From positions 2,570,356 to 2,634,355 of the forward strand of contig CP121690.1 in NCBI GenBank assembly GCA_038396605.1: a DNA stretch of 64,000 nucleotides, written 5' to 3'. The stretch is from Eubacteriales bacterium mix99. GTDB taxonomy: Bacteria; Bacillota; Clostridia; Caldicoprobacterales; DTU083. Of the stretch, positions 25,247-34,528 are shown piece after piece (the stretch's first letter is position 1; every line of letters begins with the position of its first letter). Both the position numbers and the translations under genes were made by a program. The notes under the pieces are model-generated. The model was not told the DNA's origin, searched no databases, and worked only from the letters and a program-made list of their open reading frames with translations.

Positions 25247-25293
25247 CCAGTAAAACGTCGGAGATGCGAAGAACCGGGAAAATGGTTTACTGG
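25247..25293 (-). other. Candidate S15 autoregulatory leader
   Basis: CCAGTAAA (25247-25254) and TTTACTGG (25286-25293) pair as an 8-bp stem enclosing a smaller GGTTCTTCGC-type region, between promoter and rpsO start. S15-binding leaders occur in several phyla with diverse structures; a match to a known class was not established. Confidence 0.45.
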
Positions 25294-25312
25294 CCTGTAA
25301 GCCACAAAGTTT

Positions 25313-25341
25313 ATTTTATCATAACCAATTGGAAATGTAAA
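25313..25341 (-). promoter_or_regulatory. Promoter of rpsO-pnp, overlapping the ribF 3' end
   Basis: Minus strand TTTACA (25341-25336), 17 nt, TAAAAT (25318-25313). It would give a 95-nt leader for rpsO. Confidence 0.7.
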
Positions 25342-26254
25342 TCAACTTTTTGACATTTTTTACGTCCTGCTGCATCTGCTTTGCCAAATCCGGAATGCCC
25401 TCAAATTTCATTTCCCCCCGCAGACGGATAAGAAAGGAAATATTGAGCGTCTGCCCATATAGATCACCATCGAAATCCGGAAGGTAAGTTTCAATGCTCA
25501 GCCCCTTCGCTGAAAAGGTGGGATTTTGTCCTACATTGGTCATTCCCCAGTACATTTTCCCATTCAAACGGCATTTCGTCAGATAAACTCCGAATTTTGG
25601 AAGGACCTTTCGATTGGAAAACTGAAGGTTTGCAGTGGGAAAACCCATCTTCCTTCCCCTTCCATATCCGTGAATCACCTTTCCCTTGATGCAATATGGT
25701 CTGGTCAGCATCTTTGCAGCTTCCTCCACTCTGCCTTCTGAAAGGGAGCTTCGAATCAGGGAGCTGCTCACCACCCTATCTCCGAATCGGACAGGGGGAA
25801 CACAGATCAAATCCCAGCCTTTCTCTCTCGACTCCGCCTCCAGAAAGGTTTTGTCCCCGGTTCCCTGATATCCAAAATGAAAATTAAATCCGACGACAAT
25901 GGTTTTAATATGGTATCTATCATACAATTGATCCATAAAAACGCGTGGCGTTTGATGTAAAAAAGCATGATCAAAGGAATTCAGTACCAAAATATCAATT
26001 CCCAGTCTGGAAAATTCCTTTATTTTTTCGCTCAGAAGCATAATCTGGGAAGGAGCCTTTTCCGGCTCCAGAACCTGCAGTGGATGAGTTAAAAATGTAT
26101 AGACAATGGTTTGGCGGCCATATCGTTGCTTTTGCTTTTTCAGTTCTGCAATCAGTTGACGATGTCCCTGGTGGATGCCATCAAAAGTGCCAAGTGCAAT
26201 GGCGCAGGGCTGGCTTATTCTGTTATTTTTGTCATAATTAAAAATTACCCTCAT
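25319..26254 (-). CDS. ribF: Bifunctional riboflavin kinase / FAD synthetase
   Basis: 311 residues. N-terminal nucleotidyltransferase domain ([16 protein letters not shown]; the (S/T)SSLIRSSL region as [14 protein letters not shown]) and C-terminal riboflavin kinase domain ([47 protein letters not shown]). It makes FMN and FAD. ATG at 26254 has GAGGAG close upstream and follows the truB stop by 7 nt. It is in the standard truB-ribF-rpsO order. Confidence 0.97.
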   Translation of the reverse strand: MRVIFNYDKNNRISQPCAIALGTFDGIHQGHRQLIAELKKQKQRYGRQTIVYTFLTHPLQVLEPEKAPSQIMLLSEKIKEFSRLGIDILVLNSFDHAFLHQTPRVFMDQLYDRYHIKTIVVGFNFHFGYQGTGDKTFLEAESREKGWDLICVPPVRFGDRVVSSSLIRSSLSEGRVEEAAKMLTRPYCIKGKVIHGYGRGRKMGFPTANLQFSNRKVLPKFGVYLTKCRLNGKMYWGMTNVGQNPTFSAKGLSIETYLPDFDGDLYGQTLNISFLIRLRGEMKFEGIPDLAKQMQQDVKNVKKLIYISNWL

Positions 26255-26261
26255 AATCTCC

Positions 26262-27167
26262 TCACAAAAGTACACTCTTCATTCTTATGAACTCATTTTT
26301 GCCGGTTGACTGGCAGTATCCAATTCCCATAAAAGTCTTTCCGCAGAAGATGCAGCAAGGCTCTCCGGGGGCAATGCCAACCATGCTGCTTTGAACGGAT
26401 TCCACACCAACGGAATTTCCATGAGAGATCTTTTCATGGCATTCCTCCTTCAGGACAATGGTCGGCAGAATCGGATTCAAAACCGTCTCCATTGGCTGGA
26501 TCAACCGGAACAAATGCCCATGCTCCATGGCCAGCAGAATTTCATCCAGTGAGTTGGATTCCTGAACGGAAAACGATCCGGTTCCCGTACGGATCAGAAA
26601 ACTCATCACCGCACCGCATCCAAGATCGTTGCCGATATCCCTGCACAATGCACGGATATAGGTGCCTTTGGAACAGGAGACTTCAAACTGTATAGAATCA
26701 GGCGGATGATAGGAAAGCAACCGTATTTGATGAATCCGTATTCTCCTTGGGGGAATCTCCAGCTCAACGCCTTGTCTGGCCAGCTGATAAAGCTTTTTTC
26801 CTCCCATTTTGATTGCGGAATGCATGGGTGGGATCTGATCCGACTCACCCAGAAAAGACATCATAGATTCCACAATTTGCTTTTCTGCGGGGAATTTATC
26901 TGTTCTTGCAGTCACCTTTCCGGTCAGATCGGAAGTATCCGTCTGAATACCCAGTTTCATACCGCAGCGATATACTTTGTCCTGGTGCATGAGATAATCA
27001 GATATTCTGGTTGCCTTTCCCAGGCATACAGGCAAAACACCGGCCGCTTCCGGGTCCAGAGTTCCGGTATGGCCGACTTTCCGGATTCCCAGTTTTCTTC
27101 TCAGGTAAACCACAACATCACTGGATGTCATTCCGGGAGGCTTCAGGACGTTGATTACACCGTTCAA
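26262..27167 (-). CDS. truB: tRNA pseudouridine(55) synthase
   Basis: 301 residues. Catalytic Asp in HTGTLDPEAAGVLPVCLG (near residue 38); N-terminal INVLKPPGMTSSDVV; YxCGMKLG and CSKGTYIRALCRDIG. It modifies U55 in the T-loop of tRNAs. GGATTGA precedes the ATG; it begins 4 nt after nrnA. Confidence 0.97.
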   Translation of the reverse strand: MNGVINVLKPPGMTSSDVVVYLRRKLGIRKVGHTGTLDPEAAGVLPVCLGKATRISDYLMHQDKVYRCGMKLGIQTDTSDLTGKVTARTDKFPAEKQIVESMMSFLGESDQIPPMHSAIKMGGKKLYQLARQGVELEIPPRRIRIHQIRLLSYHPPDSIQFEVSCSKGTYIRALCRDIGNDLGCGAVMSFLIRTGTGSFSVQESNSLDEILLAMEHGHLFRLIQPMETVLNPILPTIVLKEECHEKISHGNSVGVESVQSSMVGIAPGEPCCIFCGKTFMGIGYCQSTGKNEFIRMKSVLL

Positions 27168-27170
27168 TCC

Positions 27171-28139
27171 TTATACCCACTCCTTGTATCGGGAATGAAA
27201 TGCAGCAAGTATTTCATTCCTTGCCTCAGTCAGACTTGTTGCAATATTTGCCCCGGAGGCTTTATTATGACCTCCTCCGCCAAACAGCCCAGCCAGCTTA
27301 TTGACATCCATATCCCCCTTGGAACGAAAACTGGCTTTTGTGGTGCCATCCGGCATCTCCCGGAGAAAGATGCCCAGCTGGACACCTACAATGTTCTTTG
27401 CATAGTTTACAATGTTTTCCGTATCAGAATCCTTTGCTCCTGCCTCATGAAGATCTTCCCTGGATATTGTCATCAGGGCAACTTTTCCATTCTCATAAAG
27501 CGTGAGGGAGTTCAAGGCCTTCGACAAAAGACGAATTCTTTCCACACGATAGGATTGATAGAGAAAATCGTTGATTTCCTCCACATTTATGCCGCAATCC
27601 ACCAGTTCTGCAACAATACGGTACGTATCGGAAGTGGTATTGCTGAAGGAAAACCGGCCACTGTCCGTACTGATCGCGGTATAAAGGGCTTCTGCCGTAT
27701 ATCTTCCAATGGTACCGGGCATGCGGACGGCAATTCGGTAGACGATCTCACCGGTTGCCGATGCTTTTGGATCCACATAATTTGCTTGCGCAAAGTAAGT
27801 ATTACCGGGATGATGATCAAGATTCATGGTATGTCTGCTGTTCCGGAAAGCGGCAGAGCATATCCCCATACGTTCCATGTCGCTGCAGTCCACTGCAATG
27901 GCAAGATCATAAGGCTGCCCCATCCTTTCTTCCCGTTTAAAATCCGTCAGGCCACGCAGAAAACCCAGTGTCGCTGACGGAGAGTCCTGGCAAAAAAGGG
28001 AAACGGATTTTCCGCCTTCCCGCAGCATATCTGCCAGGGCAAGGCAGGATCCTATGGTATCTCCATCCGGCATGATATGGGCAATTATGGCAATTCTTAC
28101 GGACTCTTTCAGGAGGGAAAGGGCGGTATCAATCGTCAT
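27171..28139 (-). CDS. nrnA: DHH-family oligoribonuclease/pAp phosphatase (NrnA type)
   Basis: 322 residues. DHH motifs: IIAHIMPDGDTIGS near the N-terminus, AIAVDCSD, the NLDHHPGNTYFAQANYVDPKASATGEIVY motif III, and a C-terminal DHHA1 domain with FGGGGHNKASGA. It removes short RNA leftovers and pAp. The start is ambiguous: ATG at 28139 (GGAG 9 nt upstream) overlaps rbfA by 11 nt; ATG at 28163 or 28154 are alternatives. Placement between rbfA and truB is the usual clostridial one. Confidence 0.93.
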   Translation of the reverse strand: MTIDTALSLLKESVRIAIIAHIMPDGDTIGSCLALADMLREGGKSVSLFCQDSPSATLGFLRGLTDFKREERMGQPYDLAIAVDCSDMERMGICSAAFRNSRHTMNLDHHPGNTYFAQANYVDPKASATGEIVYRIAVRMPGTIGRYTAEALYTAISTDSGRFSFSNTTSDTYRIVAELVDCGINVEEINDFLYQSYRVERIRLLSKALNSLTLYENGKVALMTISREDLHEAGAKDSDTENIVNYAKNIVGVQLGIFLREMPDGTTKASFRSKGDMDVNKLAGLFGGGGHNKASGANIATSLTEARNEILAAFHSRYKEWV

Positions 28140-28506
28140 TTTTATTTTCTCCATTCCCCTCATTCTGATGAATCTCCTTTATTTTTTTGGAAATTTCCAC
28201 ACTGTATTCGATGGACTGGTCGGGTATAAACTGCAATTCCGGCGTAAATCGGATACTCAGACGTCTGGCCAGTTCGCTGCGAATAAATCCGGAAGCTTTC
28301 TTCAATCCTTTCAGGGTGTTTTCCCTGTCTTCTTCTGTGTCCATGACGCTGAAATGGATCCTGGCATAGTGCAGATCACCGGAGACCTCCGTTTTTACGA
28401 TGGAAAACAGTTTTGAAATCCGAGGATCCTTGACTTCGGTACGAACAATCTCACTGACTTCCCTGGTAATTTCTTCTGAAATCCGATTGATCCGATATTG
28501 GGCCAT
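28129..28506 (-). CDS. rbfA: Ribosome-binding factor A
   Basis: 125 residues, KH-like fold: RINRISEEITREVSEIV at the start, KDPRISKLFSIVKTEVSGDLHYARIHFSVM, SGFIRSELARRLSIRFTPELQFIPDQSIEYSV. It acts in late 30S maturation at the 16S 5' end. GGATGATGAAGA precedes the ATG. It lies in the infB operon. Confidence 0.96.
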   Translation of the reverse strand: MAQYRINRISEEITREVSEIVRTEVKDPRISKLFSIVKTEVSGDLHYARIHFSVMDTEEDRENTLKGLKKASGFIRSELARRLSIRFTPELQFIPDQSIEYSVEISKKIKEIHQNEGNGENKNDD

Positions 28507-28519
28507 TCTTCATCATCCT

Positions 28520-31054
28520 TTATCTCTTGATTTCTTCCTGAACAAAGGCTTCAAAAACATCGCCTTCCTTGATGTCATTATAGTTCTCCAGTCCGATTCC
28601 ACACTCGTAATTGGAGGCTACCTCCCGGACGTCATCCTTGAATCGCTTCAGGGATTCTATCTTTGCCTCGTTTACAACAACACCATCCCGGACAATCCGA
28701 ACACTGGCACTTTTGGAAATTTTCCCATCGTTTACATAGCAGCCTGCTATCGTCCCCGTACCGGATATCTTAAAGGTTGTCCGTACAGAGGCATGGCCGA
28801 TGATGACTTCCCTGAATTCCGGATCCAGCATTCCTTTCATGGCAGCTTCGATATCCTCGATAGCCTGATAAATCACCCGATAGGTACGGATATCCACGCC
28901 TTCCTTCTCTGCCAGATCCAGGGAGCTCATGGACGGCCTGACATTAAAGCCGATAATGATGGCATCGGAGGCCACGGCAAGCAAGACATCGGATTCTGTA
29001 ATGGCGCCGACACCGTCATGAATGGCCTGAACCCGGATCTGATCGTTGGACAATTTCTCCAGAGCCTGCTTGACCGCTTCTGCAGAGCCCTGCACATCCG
29101 CCTTGATGATCAGGTTCAGATCCTTTATCTCACCTTCCTTGAGCTGACTGAATAATTCATCCAGAGTCGCTTTTGGTGCAACTTTAACCTGCTCGGCCTT
29201 CTTTTTTGCTTTTCGTTCCTCACTGACTTGCTTTGCCAGCTTATCATCCTCCACGGCATAAATGATGTCTCCAGCATCCGGGACATCATTCAGCCCCAGT
29301 ACCTCAACCGGCATGGAAGGGCCTGCCTTTTCGATCCGCTGTCCCTTGTCGTCCATCATGGCGCGGACTCTCCCATAAGTTGTCCCGGCCACTATGGAAT
29401 CGCCTACACGCAAGGTTCCATTCTGTACCAGTATTGTCGCCACCGGTCCGCGGCCCTTGTCCAGCTGGGCTTCAATAATGGTGCCTTTCGCCAGCCGGTT
29501 TGGATTCGCCTTGAGGTCCTGCACTTCTGCCACCAGCAGAATCATTTCCAGTACATCCGATATGCCTTCCCCTTTCAGGGCAGAAATCGGTACGGCTATG
29601 GTATCACCGCCCCATTCCTCCACTACCAGACCATGCTCCGACAATTCTTTCTTGACCCGGTCCGGATTGGCGCCTGGTTTATCCATTTTATTGATGGCAA
29701 CAATGATGGGTACCCCGGCTGCCTTCGAATGGTTGATTGCTTCAATGGTCTGAGGCATAACCCCGTCATCGGCTGCCACCACCAGGACTGCCACATCCGT
29801 AACCTGGGCTCCTCTGGCCCGCATGGAAGTAAAGGCTTCATGACCGGGTGTATCCAGGAAGGTAATCATCTTATCCTGGACGTTTACCGTATAGGCCCCG
29901 ATGTGCTGTGTAATTCCTCCGGCTTCTCCTTCAATTACGTGGGAATGACGGATGGCATCCAACAGAGAGGTTTTGCCATGATCCACATGTCCCATTACCG
30001 TTACGACAGGAGGGCGCTTGATAAGATTCTCCCCCGTGTCCTGGGTGTCTTCCTCCTTCAACTGTTCTTCGTAGGTCCTTACCGCTTTTCGTTTCAGCTC
30101 AATATGAAACTCGGAGGCAATCAGATTCGCCGTTTCGTAATCCAGATCCATATTGATGGTCGCCATAATGCCAAGACTCATCAATTTCTTGATGATTTCC
30201 GCCACCTGTATTCCGATTTTTTCGGATAGTTCCTTTACGGTGATCCTGTCACCCATGGTTATGGCTTTTTTCCGTTCCGGTATCACCATGGCGGAATGGG
30301 ATTTGTTTTGTTTTCCCTTTTTGGCCTTTCGGCTTCGTTTGGTTAATTTATGATAATTGGATTCTTCCCAGTAATCTTTTCTGCTTTTCTTATTTTTGCC
30401 TTTGCCTGGGCCACTATATCGGCCGGATCCCTTTCCGCTGTCGCTTTTCTCTTTTTCTGCAGTCACGGGAGGCTGTGCCAAAAACTGGCCCACGATATCC
30501 CCGCTGTGAGGATTTCCGCTTCTTTTTGTACGGCCCTCTTTACGGGGACTGTCAGATTTTGGTTTACCGGAACGATTCCCGTTCTCCTGCGTTTCACGAT
30601 GTCTGCGGTCCTCTGGCTTTGTCGCCTTTTGATTTTTCCTGTTTCGATCCTGCAATGGTTTCCGGCTCACGGATTCCTTCTTTTTTTGCTCTGCCTTCTC
30701 TTGCTTTGGCTGCTCTTTTTGCTCTCTCTGCTGCTCTGAAGCCTTCTCTGCAGACTTTTGTCTGGACTCCTGCTCCTTCAGAGCGTTCGTCTGCTCTTCC
30801 CTTTGCTTTTCCTCTTCCTGCTTCTGGTCTTTCAGTCGGGATTCCTCCTCCTGACGCTTTCGCTCTGCAGCCAATGCCTGCTGCCGCTTTTTTTCTTCCA
30901 ACTCGCGGGCTTCCCTCTCTGTTTTTGCTTTTGCTTCATTCAGTAAATGGATGTACTGATCCACATCGGACTTCAGTTCCTCCACCTTACCGATAAGCTC
31001 TCTGGCATTTCTGTTTACCTTTTTTGTTGTATCATACACTTTGATTTTTGCCAT
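28520..31054 (-). CDS. infB: Translation initiation factor IF-2
   Basis: 844 residues: a highly charged N-terminal region to about residue 250 rich in Lys/Glu/Gln, IF2-N domain ([25 protein letters not shown]), G domain with [20 protein letters not shown] and [10 protein letters not shown], then the C-terminal initiator-tRNA binding domain. ATG at 31054 (MAKIKVYD) has GGGGGTGATG upstream; an earlier ATG at 31081 lies before that site and inside ylxQ. It delivers fMet-tRNA to the 30S complex. Confidence 0.98.
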   Translation of the reverse strand: MAKIKVYDTTKKVNRNARELIGKVEELKSDVDQYIHLLNEAKAKTEREARELEEKKRQQALAAERKRQEEESRLKDQKQEEEKQREEQTNALKEQESRQKSAEKASEQQREQKEQPKQEKAEQKKKESVSRKPLQDRNRKNQKATKPEDRRHRETQENGNRSGKPKSDSPRKEGRTKRSGNPHSGDIVGQFLAQPPVTAEKEKSDSGKGSGRYSGPGKGKNKKSRKDYWEESNYHKLTKRSRKAKKGKQNKSHSAMVIPERKKAITMGDRITVKELSEKIGIQVAEIIKKLMSLGIMATINMDLDYETANLIASEFHIELKRKAVRTYEEQLKEEDTQDTGENLIKRPPVVTVMGHVDHGKTSLLDAIRHSHVIEGEAGGITQHIGAYTVNVQDKMITFLDTPGHEAFTSMRARGAQVTDVAVLVVAADDGVMPQTIEAINHSKAAGVPIIVAINKMDKPGANPDRVKKELSEHGLVVEEWGGDTIAVPISALKGEGISDVLEMILLVAEVQDLKANPNRLAKGTIIEAQLDKGRGPVATILVQNGTLRVGDSIVAGTTYGRVRAMMDDKGQRIEKAGPSMPVEVLGLNDVPDAGDIIYAVEDDKLAKQVSEERKAKKKAEQVKVAPKATLDELFSQLKEGEIKDLNLIIKADVQGSAEAVKQALEKLSNDQIRVQAIHDGVGAITESDVLLAVASDAIIIGFNVRPSMSSLDLAEKEGVDIRTYRVIYQAIEDIEAAMKGMLDPEFREVIIGHASVRTTFKISGTGTIAGCYVNDGKISKSASVRIVRDGVVVNEAKIESLKRFKDDVREVASNYECGIGLENYNDIKEGDVFEAFVQEEIKR

Positions 31055-31391
31055 TTTCATCACCCCCGTGCTGGATTTCATTCTGTTCTTTCAATAGCAT
31101 ATCCTTAAAGGATCGGTCCAATATGACCAATACTGTTCTGTTGTATTTACCAATCGCCCTGCCGAGCTGCTCCCTGGTCCCTGCGATGATCACAGGCACC
31201 TGGCAGGCATGGCTCAGAGAGGAAAAATTTTTTATTGTCGCTTCGGAAGCCTCGCTGCTGATGATAACCAGCCGGGCTTTGCCGGATCGGATATTTTTTT
31301 CACACAGCATACTTCCGGAAATCACTTTTCCTGCTTTTTGACATAGTCCCAACAGAGAAAAAAACTTTTCACCGATAGGATTCACCTTCAT
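31032..31391 (-). CDS. ylxQ: Ribosomal L7Ae-family K-turn-binding protein
   Basis: About 119 residues, L7Ae/YlxQ family ([47 protein letters not shown]). Members bind kink-turn RNA. It overlaps both neighbours (rnpM and infB). The ATG at 31391 has no ribosome binding site; AAGGTG is followed after 6 nt by an ATC codon at 31376, which would give [11 protein letters not shown], closer to the family. The start is therefore uncertain. Confidence 0.9.
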   Translation of the reverse strand: MKVNPIGEKFFSLLGLCQKAGKVISGSMLCEKNIRSGKARLVIISSEASEATIKNFSSLSHACQVPVIIAGTREQLGRAIGKYNRTVLVILDRSFKDMLLKEQNEIQHGGDENGKNQSV

Positions 31392-31647
31392 TCAATTGTG
31401 TTTTCAGCTTATCATATACTTCCTGCTCCATCTTCTGATGAAAGGCCTTCTCCAGTAACCTGTTTTTTGCTGCCTTGTCAATGCAGGCTTCCTTCCGGCA
31501 AAGATAGGCTCCCCGTCCCGGGGCTTTACCCTTTGGATCCAGCTCAATGGATCCCTCCGGGCTTTTCACGACACGAATCAATTCCTTTTTCGGCATCATC
31601 TGACGACAACCAATGCACATTCTCATGGGAACTTTTCGCTTTTTCAA
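31369..31647 (-). CDS. rnpM: RNase P modulator RnpM (YlxR)
   Basis: 92 residues, YlxR/DUF448 family: MRMCIGCRQMMPKKELIRVV, DPKGKAPGRGAYLCRKEACIDKA. The conserved GRGAYLC motif is complete. Recent work on the family links it to RNase P RNA binding. The start is TTG at 31647, whose last bases are shared with the nusA TGA. Confidence 0.93.
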   Translation of the reverse strand: MKKRKVPMRMCIGCRQMMPKKELIRVVKSPEGSIELDPKGKAPGRGAYLCRKEACIDKAAKNRLLEKAFHQKMEQEVYDKLKTQLNEGESYR

Positions 31648-32765
31648 TCGGGTTCACCGTCCTCCGGATCCACCTGCTCCTGCCCTCCCATTTGTTCATT
31701 CATCTCTTCCGGTATCGGATCTTCATAGGATGGACGGATCTGGGATTCACTTTTTATGTCAATCTTCCAGCCTGTCAACTTGGCAGCCAGTCTGGCGTTT
31801 TGTCCTTCCTTCCCAATGGCAAGTGACAATTGATTGTCCGGTACAATGACCATGGCGGATTTTTCCGATGAGGAAGGCAAAACATTCAGAACCCTGGCAG
31901 GACTCAGGGCACTGGATATATACTCCATAGGATCTTCACTCCATTTGATGATATCAATCTTTTCCCCACGGAGTTCCTCAACGACTTTCTGGACACGAAT
32001 TCCTCTGTGGCCGACGCAGGATCCAACCGGATCAATGTTCGGATCTTCCGCATAAACCGAGATTTTGGTACGGGAACCTGCTTCCCGCGAAATATTTTTT
32101 ATTAATACTTCTCCTTCCGCTATTTCCGGAACCTCCAGCTCAAACAATCGCTTGACCAGACCGGGATGAGAGCGGGAAACTGTAATCTGCGGCCCCTTTG
32201 TCGTTCTTTTTACCTCCGTGATATAGACCTTAAGGCGATTGTTGACCCGGTACCTCTCTCCCGGCATCTGCTCACCAGGAGGAAGGATGGCTTCCGTTTT
32301 ATCCAGATCAATGAATACGTTCCGCTTCTCCACACGTTGAACCAATCCGGTTACAATTTCATTTTCCTGCTCACTGTATTTATTGAAAATCTGTTCCCTT
32401 TCCGCTTCACGGATACGTTGCACGACAACCTGCTTTGCATTCTGAGCTGCGATTCTGCCGAAGTGCCTGGGAGTTACTTCCACATCCACGATGTCATCCA
32501 GCTGGGCTCCGGGGCTTAGTTTCCTGGCTTCTGTCCCGTCAATCTCCAGCAGGGAATCCTGGACTTCCGGCACGACTTTCCTTTGGGAAAATACCCGGAC
32601 ATCTCCGGCCTGACGATCAATGATTACCTTCACATTGGGCGCAGAGCCAAAATTCTTTTTATATGCGGATACCAGGGCCGCTTCGATGGCCTCCAGCAGG
32701 ACGTCCTTGTCAACGCCCTTTTCCCGGCATATTTGCTCAATCGCTTCTAAAAACTCCCCAGACAT
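31644..32765 (-). CDS. nusA: Transcription termination/antitermination factor NusA
   Basis: 373 residues: N-terminal RNA polymerase-binding domain, S1 domain (EIVTGLVQRVEKRNVFIDLDKTEAILP), and two KH domains (VGHRGIRVQKVVEELRGEKIDIIKW; AIGKEGQNARLAAKLTGWKIDI). It lacks the C-terminal acidic repeats of the E. coli protein, as usual in Firmicutes. CAAGGAGGAG precedes the ATG. Second gene of the rimP-nusA-infB operon. Confidence 0.97.
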   Translation of the reverse strand: MSGEFLEAIEQICREKGVDKDVLLEAIEAALVSAYKKNFGSAPNVKVIIDRQAGDVRVFSQRKVVPEVQDSLLEIDGTEARKLSPGAQLDDIVDVEVTPRHFGRIAAQNAKQVVVQRIREAEREQIFNKYSEQENEIVTGLVQRVEKRNVFIDLDKTEAILPPGEQMPGERYRVNNRLKVYITEVKRTTKGPQITVSRSHPGLVKRLFELEVPEIAEGEVLIKNISREAGSRTKISVYAEDPNIDPVGSCVGHRGIRVQKVVEELRGEKIDIIKWSEDPMEYISSALSPARVLNVLPSSSEKSAMVIVPDNQLSLAIGKEGQNARLAAKLTGWKIDIKSESQIRPSYEDPIPEEMNEQMGGQEQVDPEDGEPD

Positions 32766-32787
32766 TTTTCTCCTCCTTGACAGCTGC

Positions 32788-33252
32788 TTAAAATTCTATC
32801 GACAATCTGACAACAGCAACCTCTGATCGCGGGAAGGAATAGACTTCTTTCTGATCCCGGATTATCAATTGATCGTCCTTCCATCCAATCAGTTCGCCTG
32901 TAAACTTTTTTTTGCCTTTCCTTGGCCGGTACAGGGAAACATCTACCCTGGAGCCTTTGTATCGTTCAAAATCAGAATCTTTTTTCAGAATCCGGTCCAA
33001 CCCCGGAGAAGAAACCTCCAGAAAATAGCTGTGAGGAATCGGATCGTTCTCGTCCAGCAATTCCCCGAGCCGTTCACTTACTGCCTGACAATCCTCCACT
33101 GTTACCCCATCGGGTTGTTTGTCGATATAGATACGCAGGTACCATTGGCTTCCTTCCTTTTTGTACTCAATATCCACCAACTCGCAGTTCAAGTCCTCCA
33201 CGACGGGAAGTGCCATCTGCTCCGTCAGGTGCTCCACTCTGCCTTTTGACAT
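32788..33252 (-). CDS. rimP: Ribosome maturation factor RimP
   Basis: 154 residues: N-terminal domain (VDIEYKKEGSQWYLRIYIDKQPDGVTVEDCQAVSERLGELLDE) and C-terminal SH3-like domain, with the signature SYFLEVSSPGLDRIL. It assists 30S assembly. GGAGGGAATC precedes the ATG. First gene of the operon driven by the promoter at 33385-33413. Confidence 0.96.
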   Translation of the reverse strand: MSKGRVEHLTEQMALPVVEDLNCELVDIEYKKEGSQWYLRIYIDKQPDGVTVEDCQAVSERLGELLDENDPIPHSYFLEVSSPGLDRILKKDSDFERYKGSRVDVSLYRPRKGKKKFTGELIGWKDDQLIIRDQKEVYSFPRSEVAVVRLSIEF

Positions 33253-33334
33253 GATTCCCTCCGTAAACTCATTTTCAGGCAGGTTGAATTCCTGCCTATG
33301 CTTTATTCTTTCCCAATTTCATCTATAACATGAA

Positions 33335-33355
33335 AGAGTGGGTTTGACCCACTCT
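33335..33355 (-). other. Perfect hairpin in the rimP-nusA leader
   Basis: 9-bp stem AGAGTGGGT/ACCCACTCT with a 3-nt loop, followed on the minus strand by TTTC. Located about 25-45 nt after the predicted transcription start, it could be an attenuator; the T-run is too short for an efficient terminator. Confidence 0.5.
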
Positions 33356-33384
33356 ATCGCCGAATTCCTATTCACACCTCATAA

Positions 33385-33413
33385 AGTATACCATTCAATC
33401 GGAAGATGTGCAA
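33385..33413 (-). promoter_or_regulatory. Promoter of the rimP-nusA-infB operon
   Basis: Minus strand TTGCAC (33413-33408), 17 nt, TATACT (33390-33385). Leader of about 125 nt with a perfect hairpin. It shows that the operon starts here rather than at rseP. Confidence 0.75.
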
Positions 33414-33483
33414 GAGTGAAATAAAAATCCCGCCACACCACAACAGTCGCATGGACCGGCTGCAGCGTTATCCCCACGGTTCA

Positions 33484-34515
33484 TCAGAATCGTATGATAT
33501 CCTTGTAGGTTACCACAACCATCAATATCATCAGCAGGACAAAGCCGATCAGGTTAAAATAGCCTTCCCTGTTCTGATCCATGGGCTTCCCCCGCAGGCC
33601 TTCCACTACAAGCAAAAGCAGCTTTCCTCCGTCCAGTGCCGGAAAGGGGACCAGATTCATGATTCCCAGATTAATCGTAATAACAATGCCCAGATTCAGA
33701 AGCTGCTGTATCCCGGCCTGGGCTGCCTTCCCGATTTCACCGACAATACCCACCGGGCCTGTCAGGCCATTTATGCCAGTCCCGGAAAAGATCAGGTCCT
33801 TCAGTGCGGTAAGCATCACGCCGATTAACTGGAAGGTTTGCTGAAACGACATGCCAATCGCTTCAAAGAATCCTGGTTTTCTGGTCCGTACCTTGAAATA
33901 AAAGCCAAGTTGATACCGGTTGTTTTCCTTATCGTAGCTGGGAACAACATTCAGATGCTTTGTTTGCCCGCTTCGTTCAAAGGTAACCCGAAATGGATCC
34001 GATCCGTTTTCATTGATATAGGAACGGATTTTCTGCACGGCTTCCGAATCCTTCAATCTGGAAACATCCATATCCCCAACAGATAAAATGCGGTCCCCCG
34101 GATGCAAACCGGCCTTTTCGGCAGGATAACCGGAAATGACATCTTCTATGATGGGAAGGTCCGCATCATAGATGCCGAACGTAAAGGAAGAAACCGTCAG
34201 CAACACAACCGCCAGCAGGATATTCATCAGTGGACCTGCAACAACGACAGCTATCCTTTTCCATACTTTGGTGTTATTGAATGCCCTGGGATCATCACTG
34301 TCTTCGTCTTCCCCCAAAAACCGCACATAACCGCCTATGGGCAACAGACGCAGGGAATATTCCGTTTCCTTACCGGGAATCTTCAACAATCTTGGCCCCA
34401 TACCAATGGATAATTCCTCGGCATAAATTCCAACACTCCTGGCAACCAAAAAATGTCCCACTTCGTGAATCATTATCATGATACTGAAAAAGGCCAAAGA
34501 GATTAAAATCTTCAT
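33484..34515 (-). CDS. rseP: Site-2 intramembrane metalloprotease RseP/RasP
   Basis: 343 residues. Zinc motif HEVGH in the first membrane helix (residues 17-21), a PDZ domain (GYPAEKAGLHPGDRILSVG), and the second metal site NLVPFPALDGGKL near the C-terminus. It cleaves anti-sigma factors and signal peptides in the membrane. AGGATGATGGTAG precedes the ATG. It follows dxr by 13 nt, the common cdsA-dxr-rseP order; the proS, polC and ispG genes that often follow are absent. Confidence 0.96.
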   Translation of the reverse strand: MKILISLAFFSIMIMIHEVGHFLVARSVGIYAEELSIGMGPRLLKIPGKETEYSLRLLPIGGYVRFLGEDEDSDDPRAFNNTKVWKRIAVVVAGPLMNILLAVVLLTVSSFTFGIYDADLPIIEDVISGYPAEKAGLHPGDRILSVGDMDVSRLKDSEAVQKIRSYINENGSDPFRVTFERSGQTKHLNVVPSYDKENNRYQLGFYFKVRTRKPGFFEAIGMSFQQTFQLIGVMLTALKDLIFSGTGINGLTGPVGIVGEIGKAAQAGIQQLLNLGIVITINLGIMNLVPFPALDGGKLLLLVVEGLRGKPMDQNREGYFNLIGFVLLMILMVVVTYKDIIRF

Positions 34516-34528
34516 CTACCATCATCCT

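Noticed and set aside
26706-27977. 423-codon plus-strand ORF
   Set aside because: Antisense to truB and nrnA, Cys/His/Ser-rich without recognisable domains.
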